A DNA stretch of 64,000 bases from Fontivita pretiosa (GTDB lineage: Bacteria > Planctomycetota > Phycisphaerae > Tepidisphaerales > Tepidisphaeraceae), in assembly GCF_050410795.1 (NCBI RefSeq), contig NZ_CP191258.1, positions 1,612,001-1,676,000 on the forward strand, in the 5' to 3' direction. Shown here one piece after another: positions 41,678 to 49,508 of the stretch. The position numbers and the translations under genes are program-made. The notes below the pieces were generated by a model that had not been told where the DNA came from, ran no database searches, and was given only the letters and a program-made list of their open reading frames with translations. Each line of letters begins with the position of its first letter. Within the stretch, counting starts at the first letter, position 1.

Positions 41678-44566
41678 TCACTGCCCGGTCCGGATCGTGA
41701 CCGACTTCAGATACGGCGTGGGGCCGCCGTTGGAGCTGCTCAGCCGCGCGCGATACTGAATCCACGCGCCCGATTGCCGAGGCTCGCGCGCAATCTGAGT
41801 GCCACTTTGCGTATACCACGAGCCTGCTCCGTCCGGTCCGGTCCACGCGGCCCCAGCCAGTGCATCCTTCGACTCGGCCAGCCGAATCTGAAAGGCGAGT
41901 TTGGTACCCGGCGGAGTGTGGGCATCCCACTGCAACTGAAGTGGCTGCTGCGCGTCGGGGAGCTGCCGCGCAACGGAGATGTAGTCCTCGTACAGTCCGC
42001 GGTCGATGCCGTTGCCCACGTCGCGCACGTTCATCGCGTGCGGGCCATTGGCAAGAAAATCCCACCGCCGCTGCGGCGAAAAGCCCTCCCGGCCGCCCCA
42101 GTACAGCATCGAATGCGTGTAGTGATCGTGCGGCCCGGGCCTGTTCGACGATCCATCCAGCCGATGGTTGGAGATCAACAGGTCGATCCAGCCGTCGCCG
42201 TCGTAGTCGGCGGTTTCGACTCCGGACGCCGCCAGCGTCGGGATATCCGTCGGCTTGCGCTTCAACAGCCCCTGTTCGCTGCCCCAGTAGATCGTCGAAG
42301 GAAAGTTCCGCGCGAAGTTGCCTTTGTAGCTGGTGATGAACACGTCCAGCCATGAGTCATTGTCCAGATCAGCCACCGACACTTCATACGCGCCCTTGCT
42401 GGGGAGTTGCTCGCGGCGGTCGTTGGAGTATCCCGCCGGCGAACCGTAATACACGAACGACGAGACTTCGGCGTTCTTGCCGATCGCACGGCACGGAAGG
42501 ATCAGATCCACCCAGCCGTCCTTGTTCAGGTCGGCCGAATCGATGAACACCAGGTTGTCCTTTCGCCCCAGATCCAGCCTTTTGCCGGGCATGGTGGCGA
42601 TCCCCTGCGATGATCCATACCAGAAGTCGATCGACCCAAACTCGACCTGCGTGACCATATCCAGATACCCGTCGTTGTTCACGTCCGCCAGCAGCGGCAC
42701 CCGCGCATACTCGGCCACGGGAGTGATCAACGTCCTGTTGCGCTGACTGAAGCCGTTGGCTGAACCCCAGAAAACCGGCAGGCCGGCGGCCTTGCGCTGC
42801 GGATCGGACTCATCAGCGCAGATCGCACCGACGATCAGGTCAAGATGTCCGTCTCGATTCAGGTCCGCGACGCGTACCCCGCCGGCCATGTTGTCCACCG
42901 TCAGGCGAGTCCGCAGGCGATAGGTTGGATCCTCGCCCCAGCAGATGATCAGCGAATTGAACATCTGTTCATCGGCGCCTCCGATGAACCGGCTCTGGGT
43001 GAGGATCAGGTCCACCCTGCCGTCGTCGTCCAGATCGGCGTGGGCGACGGACGTGATGTAGTGGGTCTGGATATTGATGCTGCGCTGCGGGGAGTAATTG
43101 CGCGTGCCGTCGCCGAAGTAGATGGTCGAGTAGGACGCGCCGTCGCGGAAGTTGCCCTCGAAATTGAAGAAGACCACATCCGGCCTGCCGTCGTTGTTGA
43201 GGTCGCCGATCGCGTTTCCGACGCTGCCCTGTGTCTCCAGCTCGGTGCGCGCCGTCGACTCGAAGCTGCCGCCGCGGTTCCAGTACACGCACGATGGAAT
43301 GCAGTACTGGTTGGTGACGCGCTGGTTGGAGAAGACCAGTTCCGGCCGGCCGTCGCCGTCCAGGTCGCCGGCGCTGACGGCGCTGGCGCCCATCGAGGGA
43401 AGCTCGACGCGCGTGCGCGAGGCAAAGTTGCCCCCGTCGGAGTAGTAGACGAAGGACCTGATCCACGGCGCGCCATCCGCGCCGGTGTGGTTGGCCACCG
43501 CGATGTCGGTGCGCCCGTCGCCATCGAAATCCGCCAGCGCCACGTCGATCGGAGCTTTCGCTTCCAGCGCGAACCGGCGCTCCGGGCTGAAACCATCCGA
43601 AGCCCCGATGAGCACCAGCACCTGTTCGCCCGAGCACAGCACCAGGTCCGCGTGCGAATCGCCCGTGACATTGCCAATCGCCACCGACCTGGCTCCGATC
43701 GGCAGCTCGGTGCGCGCCGATGCATCCTCAATCGCGTTCCTGGCGGCAAGACAGATCGTCAGCCTCTTGCCCGTGGCCAGCACCAGGTCGCATCGCCCGT
43801 CTCCATCGACATCCCCCGCCGCTGCGGCGAGGATCGCCTCGTTGGCATCGAATTCGATCCGTCGCCGGGGATCAAAGCCCTGCGCGCCGTTGTAATAGAC
43901 GAAGCTGAGCTTCGGTCCGGCAGGATCGACCGGATCTCCCGCCTGCCACTGGCAGGCAATCGCCAGATCGGTCCAGCCGTCGCCATTGAAGTCGCCGGCG
44001 GCGATGGCGTTGGACGAGTAGGCCGGAAGGGTCGTTCGCTGCCCCGGCCCGTTTCCCTCGATCGCGCCAAAGCCATTCGGTCCGCCGTAATAGATGTAGG
44101 CGTTGGTCTTCGTGTGGATGCCGTTGTCGCCGTTGCACACCGCGATGTCGGTGAAGCCGTCGCGATTGAAGTCGCCCACCAGCCCGTCGCGCGACCCGTT
44201 GGCCGGAAGCACAATCCGCCGCCGGCCGTCGATGTCCGAGCCGTTGTTCAGGTAGATGTAGGTGTCTTCCTTTTCGGTGTGGGCGTGGCCGGAGGGCATG
44301 ACGATATCCAGATGCCCGTCGCCGTTCAGATCCCAGCGGTTGATGATCTGCATGCGCCCCGCCGCCGATACGTACAGATTGCTGCCGCCGTCGAGGAACT
44401 GGCCGTTGATGAAACCTTGCAGGCCCGAATCGGTGATCTGCCCGGCGCGGGTCTGCCCCGTGAACAGGTTCAGGCACGATGTCCCGGCCAGCAGCAGCAT
44501 CCCAATCCAAAGGCGCCTTCCGCGCGGACGGCCAACGGTGTGTGCGAGTGGTTTGCGGTGGATCAT
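41678..44566 (-). CDS. Large secreted FG-GAP/VCBS-repeat protein
   Basis: 962 residues. Signal peptide near the N-terminus (LWIGMLLLAGTSCLNLF), then more than ten FG-GAP-type repeats with the calcium-binding pattern D-x-(N/D)-x-D-G-x-x-D (for example DLNGDGHLDIVMPSG, DFNRDGFTDIAVCNGD, DLDGDGRPELVFSN, DLNKDGWVDLILP). Such propellers act at the cell surface in adhesion or polysaccharide binding. A short C-terminal beta domain follows (PGTKLAFQIRLAESKDAL). It follows the oxidoreductase convergently and begins the surface-protein block. Confidence 0.85.
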   Translation of the reverse strand: MIHRKPLAHTVGRPRGRRLWIGMLLLAGTSCLNLFTGQTRAGQITDSGLQGFINGQFLDGGSNLYVSAAGRMQIINRWDLNGDGHLDIVMPSGHAHTEKEDTYIYLNNGSDIDGRRRIVLPANGSRDGLVGDFNRDGFTDIAVCNGDNGIHTKTNAYIYYGGPNGFGAIEGNGPGQRTTLPAYSSNAIAAGDFNGDGWTDLAIACQWQAGDPVDPAGPKLSFVYYNGAQGFDPRRRIEFDANEAILAAAAGDVDGDGRCDLVLATGKRLTICLAARNAIEDASARTELPIGARSVAIGNVTGDSHADLVLCSGEQVLVLIGASDGFSPERRFALEAKAPIDVALADFDGDGRTDIAVANHTGADGAPWIRSFVYYSDGGNFASRTRVELPSMGASAVSAGDLDGDGRPELVFSNQRVTNQYCIPSCVYWNRGGSFESTARTELETQGSVGNAIGDLNNDGRPDVVFFNFEGNFRDGASYSTIYFGDGTRNYSPQRSINIQTHYITSVAHADLDDDGRVDLILTQSRFIGGADEQMFNSLIICWGEDPTYRLRTRLTVDNMAGGVRVADLNRDGHLDLIVGAICADESDPQRKAAGLPVFWGSANGFSQRNRTLITPVAEYARVPLLADVNNDGYLDMVTQVEFGSIDFWYGSSQGIATMPGKRLDLGRKDNLVFIDSADLNKDGWVDLILPCRAIGKNAEVSSFVYYGSPAGYSNDRREQLPSKGAYEVSVADLDNDSWLDVFITSYKGNFARNFPSTIYWGSEQGLLKRKPTDIPTLAASGVETADYDGDGWIDLLISNHRLDGSSNRPGPHDHYTHSMLYWGGREGFSPQRRWDFLANGPHAMNVRDVGNGIDRGLYEDYISVARQLPDAQQPLQLQWDAHTPPGTKLAFQIRLAESKDALAGAAWTGPDGAGSWYTQSGTQIAREPRQSGAWIQYRARLSSSNGGPTPYLKSVTIRTGQ

Positions 44567-44680
44567 GAGATGGGCGTTTAGCCTACGCCCTTGCCGACCG
44601 GCCTGTCAAAGCAATCCGGCACGTTTTGCACCTCCTGCGGGGCATCACATCCGGCATCACAGGCTATGGGAATGGCCGCT

Positions 44681-45370
44681 TTAGCTGTCGATGCCGAAGT
44701 CGCGGGCGGTGACAATTTGGGCGGCGGCCAGAGTCAGTCGATACACCTTCGCCGGCGGGGCGGTCACAACCGTGCCCGTGGGGTTGGCCACGCGGATATT
44801 GTACGTGCCGGGCCTCAGGGCAATCGCGTAGTTGCCGTTGCGGTCGGTGAGTCGGAAGATTTCGTTTCGATCAAGGCGGCCATTGTTGTTGCGGTCGATG
44901 AAGACGCGGGCATTGAACACGCCGCTCTCGCCGATGTCACGCACGCCATCACGATCCAGGTCGTTGAAGACCGTGCCTCGGACCAGCGCCGTGGTCGAAA
45001 GCCCGAAATCGATCCGCGTATGTCGCGAGTCGATTCCGTTGGCCGCCACGTCGTAAAACGCCCGGTTGCCCGGGCGGGTCTGACGCAAGCCCGAGGGCAC
45101 GACCACGAACAGCCGGTACACGCCGGCGCGCAGATTCGTGAAGCTGTACACGCCCTGCGAATTGGTGGTGCGTGTTGGCTCGCCTCTGTCACGCCGACCG
45201 TTGAAGTTCGTGTCGATGAAGACCGTCTGATTGGCCAGCAGCGGCTCGCCCGAGAAGCGGACGCCGTCGCCATTGGTGTCGTTGAAGACCACGCCGGTGA
45301 TGGTGCTGGTCAGAAGCCGGCGCGACTCGAGCGATTCAAAACGGCAGGTCGAAGCAGCGGTTTGTGGCAT
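44681..45370 (-). CDS. Secreted SdrD-B-like protein with planctomycete LExRxLL motif
   Basis: 229 residues. N-terminal FESLESRRLLT, the motif shared by three other proteins in the window. Two SdrD-B-type repeats are clear: GVVFNDTNGDGVRFSGEP then GTVFNDLDRDGVRDIGES, each followed by V-F-I-D-x-N-x-N-G (VFIDTNFNGRRD, VFIDRNNNGRLD) and a G-x-Y-x-x-x-x-x-R-x-G-x-Y/P strand. These beta-sandwich repeats bind calcium and stiffen surface proteins. It is 53 bases downstream of the larger SdrD-B protein and same strand. Confidence 0.8.
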   Translation of the reverse strand: MPQTAASTCRFESLESRRLLTSTITGVVFNDTNGDGVRFSGEPLLANQTVFIDTNFNGRRDRGEPTRTTNSQGVYSFTNLRAGVYRLFVVVPSGLRQTRPGNRAFYDVAANGIDSRHTRIDFGLSTTALVRGTVFNDLDRDGVRDIGESGVFNARVFIDRNNNGRLDRNEIFRLTDRNGNYAIALRPGTYNIRVANPTGTVVTAPPAKVYRLTLAAAQIVTARDFGIDS

Positions 45371-45423
45371 GGTGAAAAAACTCCGGTGCTGTCCCTACCG
45401 CCGCCGATGCGATCGTCCCTGGC

Positions 45424-47118
45424 CTACACTGCCCGAACGCCGAACAGCAGCCGGGTCTTGGTCTGCCCTGAAGCCAGGACTACTTTGATCACCGGCGGCA
45501 GCGGCGCGGTGAAGTTGTAGCCGGCCCTGGGCGCTATCCTCACATAGTAGGTACCGGCGAACAGTCCGGCCCAGCGGAAATTCCCCAGCGAGTCGGTGTC
45601 CAACTGGAACTCATTGCTGTCGAGAACCCCATCGCGGTCGCCGTCGATGAACGCGCGGAATCCGGCCAATCCCGCTTCACCGGAATCGCGCTGGCCATTG
45701 CCGTTGGCGTCGTTGTAGACCGTGCCGCCGAGCAGGATGGTCGTGGTGAAGCCGAAATCCCGCCCCTTGGTCTTGCTGGCCGGCAGGTTCAGCACGTAAT
45801 ACCCCGCGCGCGGCGCGGTGAGTCGCCGACCCGGCGCCGGCACCACGCGCACCACGACTCGCCCCGGCGGCTGATCGGGCAGCTTGTACGTCCCCTTGGA
45901 ATCAGTCAGCACCGTCGGCTCACCCAGCGTGAATCGCCCGTCGTTGTTCTTGTCGATGTAAACACCCCGCCCGGCCATCAGCGGCTCGCCCGCGTCGCGA
46001 ATCCCGTCAAGGTCCAGATCATCCCATACCGTGCCGGAAATGATCCCCGCGCTGCCCAGCGCCGCCAGGCTGATCTCCGATGTATTCCCCGCCGCATCGG
46101 TGGCGATCGCGGTGTAGAGCTGACTGGTGGAAGTCGGGCCGGTCCAGTCGATCGTCACGTTTCCGCTGGCGTCGGCGGTGAAGCTGCCGGCGCCCAGGAA
46201 TGTCTTGGCCTGCACGCTGGGTCCGCCGCTGACCGGATCATTGCCGTAGAACTCGATGCGGTAGGTCTGGTTGGGCGCGCCGCGCAGGGAGCCGATGATT
46301 CGCGTGCTGCTGATCGTCACCGTCGCCGACGTCATGAACGGCTGGTTCTGGAGGTTGTTGGGCCCGCTGTCTGCGTCGCCAACGTCCGCGGGGTTGATCA
46401 GGTCCGGCGCCGTGCCGCTGCGCGCGATATCGATCCCCAGACGCCTGTTGTTGAAGATCGAGTTGCGCTGAATGCGGTTGTTGACCGCAGTGCTTCCCGC
46501 GATCAGCACGCCGGCGGCGTCGGTCAGCTTCGTGCCGTTGAAGGCGATGATGTTTCCTTCGCCGGCCTCGGTGCCGCCGATGAGGTTGTTGGGCGATCCG
46601 TTGATGAAGATGCCGTTTCCGCCGTTGCCGCGGGCACGCCGCCCGGTGGCGTCGATGCCGATGTGGTTCGCCTGGATCGTCGCGCCCTGTGGCGAAGTGA
46701 TGACGATCCCGTCGCCGCTGAACGCCGTAATCGCCAGACCCCTGATCGTCACTGCCCCGCCGGTGATTCGCAGCCCGGGCGTGTTGGCGGCGGCGATCAG
46801 CCCGCCGGTCAGCTCCACCAGCGGCTTGCCCGCGTAGCCGTCCTGGCTGGTCCCGTCGATCAGCAGGTCCTGCGTGATCGCGGGCAACGCGCTGGCCACG
46901 CGGATCAGCTTCGACGCGCCGGCGATGTCGAACTCGATCACATCCGCGCCAGGGTTGGCATTGGCGCTGAGGATCGCCTGTCGCAGCGACCCGGCCCCGG
47001 TGTCGTTCACGTTGGTGACGGTAAACGTGCTGAGCAACACCCGGCCTTCCAGACGCTCGATCCTGGTGAGGTTTGGCAAGGTACGACCTGCCCCCGACGA
47101 GGCTGCACGTCCGCGCAT
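45424..47118 (-). CDS. Secreted beta-helix plus SdrD-B protein with LExRxLL motif
   Basis: About 564 residues from ATG 47118, which has AGGAG 8 bases upstream; a GTG at 47178 is a weaker alternative. N-terminal IERLEGRVLLS, then FTVTNVNDTGAGSLRQAILSAN, the CSLREA-like pattern of planctomycete surface proteins, and a right-handed beta-helix (GDGIVITSPQGATIQANHIGI, GNGGNGIFINGSPNNLIGG; key NGIFI and NLIGG). The C-terminal part has two SdrD-B repeats (GTVWDDLDLDGIRDAGEP, GTVYNDANGNGQRDSGEAG). It probably sits on the cell surface; ligand unknown. Confidence 0.8.
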   Translation of the reverse strand: MRGRAASSGAGRTLPNLTRIERLEGRVLLSTFTVTNVNDTGAGSLRQAILSANANPGADVIEFDIAGASKLIRVASALPAITQDLLIDGTSQDGYAGKPLVELTGGLIAAANTPGLRITGGAVTIRGLAITAFSGDGIVITSPQGATIQANHIGIDATGRRARGNGGNGIFINGSPNNLIGGTEAGEGNIIAFNGTKLTDAAGVLIAGSTAVNNRIQRNSIFNNRRLGIDIARSGTAPDLINPADVGDADSGPNNLQNQPFMTSATVTISSTRIIGSLRGAPNQTYRIEFYGNDPVSGGPSVQAKTFLGAGSFTADASGNVTIDWTGPTSTSQLYTAIATDAAGNTSEISLAALGSAGIISGTVWDDLDLDGIRDAGEPLMAGRGVYIDKNNDGRFTLGEPTVLTDSKGTYKLPDQPPGRVVVRVVPAPGRRLTAPRAGYYVLNLPASKTKGRDFGFTTTILLGGTVYNDANGNGQRDSGEAGLAGFRAFIDGDRDGVLDSNEFQLDTDSLGNFRWAGLFAGTYYVRIAPRAGYNFTAPLPPVIKVVLASGQTKTRLLFGVRAV

Positions 47119-47383
47119 GTTCTCTACTCCTGTAGCTCCGGTGCCGTTACCCGTGTTGTGACAACCATAGGATGCCACCAGTGCGCTGGGGGAGCAAGAG
47201 ATTCTCAGCCATGACCGGCCCAGCCACCGCAGGCCGCCAACACGACAGAGACGCCGCGGGACATGACGTGCTTTCGCTTGCTGTGCGCGCCTGCATAGTC
47301 GGCACAGAACGCACCAGCGTACTGGATAGGCCTAAACCCACGAACCAGCGGTATCTTTCCCAGGCTCTGTTAAGGGCGGCGAG

Positions 47384-49168
47384 CTACGCTTCACTCGCTA
47401 CCAGATCAACAACATCCCCCAACCCCTCGCCCGGCCCGAAGTGAGATCGCTGCGATATGCTCCACGGCTTGCGCCACTCGGGGATAAGCGGCAGTGAATC
47501 GCGCCAGTTGCTGGCCAGGATGAGCACATCCCGCGCATCGACTCGCGTGTCGTAGTTGAAATCCCCCTGGCTGAACGACCGCGGGGATTGCTGCCAGTTC
47601 GCTGTGAGAAGGCTCAGGTCATCCCGATCCACCCGCGCGTCGTGGTTTGCATCGCCGGCGAGGAAGAAGAAGCTCATGCTCGCGTCGCTCGTCATTGTGT
47701 TTTCGCCCGGATCGGCGATGGAAGCTGCGGGCAAGCGGGCGCGATAGCGGCCATCCGGCAGCACCCCGCCGGGCAGGCCGGGGAAGCTGAAGCTGGCCGT
47801 GAACGTCGCCGCGTCCCAGCTCAGCGCCACCTTCGCTGGGTCGATCTGCTCGCCCGTCGTCAGGTTCACCAGTTCCACGTCCGATGCGCTGAGGCTGCCG
47901 CCGACGTTCTCGCTGAACGTGAACACCAGCCGCTGCGGGGCGGCGTCGAATCCGAACGAGCTTGCCCGAACCGTCGGTAGATGGGCGAACCGCTGGCCGA
48001 TGATGGTGCGGGGTCCGGAGTCGGGTTCGTATCTCGTCCACGTGACGACGTAATCTCCGTCCGGGTTCATCGCCACGGCGGGATAGGCGTTGCTCCCGGC
48101 CGTGGCGCTGTTGACGCGGTACTGACCTCCCCGCGGCACACCGGTGGCGTCAAACTCTCGCGCGTGTAGGTCGTCGCCCTGCGCGTCCCACACGACCACG
48201 AACTCGCCGTCGTCCCGCGCCGCCACGTCCGGCGTCTCTCCACCGCTGTCGGCGTTGACGTGGATCTGCCCGCTCAACGGCGACAGGTTCTTGTCGAACA
48301 CGTTGGCTGCGATCCCGGAATCCTGCGGGAACGCGGTAATGTAGGTGACGATCACGTTTCCGTTGCCCGCGACAGCGACGGCGGGCCTGAACAGCGCGGG
48401 TGATGTGGACGCAATTTCTTCGTCTATGAGGGGCGTGCCGTCGGCGCGATAGGCGCGCAGCATCACCGCCCCTAGCCCCGTTTCGGTGTAGCTGACCCAG
48501 GTGACGACGAACCTGCCGTCGGCCCACATCGCCACGTCCGCTTCCTGCTGTCGGTAGAAAGCGTTCTGGTTGACGCGGAATTCGTCGCCCAGCGCCGCGC
48601 CGGCAGCGTTGTAGCGGCGGGCGTAGATGTCGTAGGTGTCCCCTCCTGGCGGCTGGGACCAGCTCTGCCAGACGACGATGAAATCGCCGTCGGCGTCCAT
48701 GGCCACTGACGGCTCAACCTGACGGTCCGGGGTGTACTGGTTGACGTGGAACGAAGTACCCAGCGGGTCGCCCTGCGCGTTGAAGCGACGTGCGACAATC
48801 GCGTTACTGTCCGAATCGCCAACCGTGCCCGGATACCACCCTTGTCTCCAGACAACGACGAAATCGCCGTCGGCATCCATGGCGATGGTGACTTCTCGCT
48901 CGTCGGTGCCCCCGGCCTCTGCGGAGTTGCTGAGCCAAACGGGATCGCCCAAGGGAACCCCGGCAGCATTGAAGCGCCTAAGCTGCGCGCGGTACGTGCT
49001 CGGCCCCGGTGCTGACCAGACCACCGCGAAGTTGCCGTCTGCGTCACTGGCCACCGCCGAATTGAATCCGAAAGCTGCACCGATCTGGAATTCGCACCCC
49101 GCGGGCTGCGCTGCGAGGAGCATGCGTGATTCGAGCAAATCGATCCGGGAAGTGGAGGAGTGGATCAT
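47384..49168 (-). CDS. Secreted dockerin-like repeat protein with LExRxLL motif
   Basis: 594 residues. N-terminal IDLLESRMLLAA; the first 380 residues are repeats of about 50 residues with AMDADGDFVVVWRQGW / AMDADGDFIVVWQSW style (D-A-D-G-D/N-F-x-V-V-W). The C-terminus is a dockerin-type pair, GDANHDARVDRDDLSLLTANW and GDFNYDTRVDARDVLILASNW, with the D-x-N/D-x-D calcium pattern twice. This is a frequent planctomycete domain arrangement. Its promoter shares a 340-base gap with the divergent 49509 gene. Confidence 0.85.
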   Translation of the reverse strand: MIHSSTSRIDLLESRMLLAAQPAGCEFQIGAAFGFNSAVASDADGNFAVVWSAPGPSTYRAQLRRFNAAGVPLGDPVWLSNSAEAGGTDEREVTIAMDADGDFVVVWRQGWYPGTVGDSDSNAIVARRFNAQGDPLGTSFHVNQYTPDRQVEPSVAMDADGDFIVVWQSWSQPPGGDTYDIYARRYNAAGAALGDEFRVNQNAFYRQQEADVAMWADGRFVVTWVSYTETGLGAVMLRAYRADGTPLIDEEIASTSPALFRPAVAVAGNGNVIVTYITAFPQDSGIAANVFDKNLSPLSGQIHVNADSGGETPDVAARDDGEFVVVWDAQGDDLHAREFDATGVPRGGQYRVNSATAGSNAYPAVAMNPDGDYVVTWTRYEPDSGPRTIIGQRFAHLPTVRASSFGFDAAPQRLVFTFSENVGGSLSASDVELVNLTTGEQIDPAKVALSWDAATFTASFSFPGLPGGVLPDGRYRARLPAASIADPGENTMTSDASMSFFFLAGDANHDARVDRDDLSLLTANWQQSPRSFSQGDFNYDTRVDARDVLILASNWRDSLPLIPEWRKPWSISQRSHFGPGEGLGDVVDLVASEA

Positions 49169-49508
49169 GAAGCACCCCTAAGCTCAAACTAAAGTGGATG
49201 GCATCCTAATAGCATAGAACATCGGGCTCTATGACACCAGAAAAATTTGGAAAACCCGGATTTTTCTCTTGCATTTTTTTTTCTTTTGGATGTTACAGTC
49301 CTGCTATATGGTCGTGCGCGGGGGTGCGCGGTTCGCAGGGACGGGGGCACACGAACGCGCGACCAGTTCAAACCCATTCAACCGCATCGCGCGTCCGGCT
49401 CTGGCTTCGGTTTCTGAGCGTTGCCGTTGACACTGGCTGCCTTTGTAGCTGACGCAGGATTCCTGCCTCCTCCGCTCCACGATGCACAACAGGAAAGGAC
49501 GGTATGCC
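49169..49508. other. AT-rich divergent intergenic region with a hairpin and T-run
   Basis: 340 bases between two divergent surface-protein genes. It holds an 8-bp inverted repeat AGAAAAAT (49239-49246) / ATTTTTCT (49260-49267), inner GG/CC pairing, and then CTTGCATTTTTTTTTC on the plus strand, like a terminator. No gene end points to it, so it may end a short RNA or be part of a promoter. TATATGG at 49314-49320 is a possible -10. Confidence 0.35.

Noticed and set aside
47119..47383. Additional small gene between two surface-protein genes
   Set aside because: No frame with ribosome site and motif; only shadow frames over 60 codons.
49239..49267. Intrinsic terminator in the divergent surface-protein promoter region
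   Set aside because: The hairpin is weak (inner mismatches) and no gene ends here; kept only as a description.
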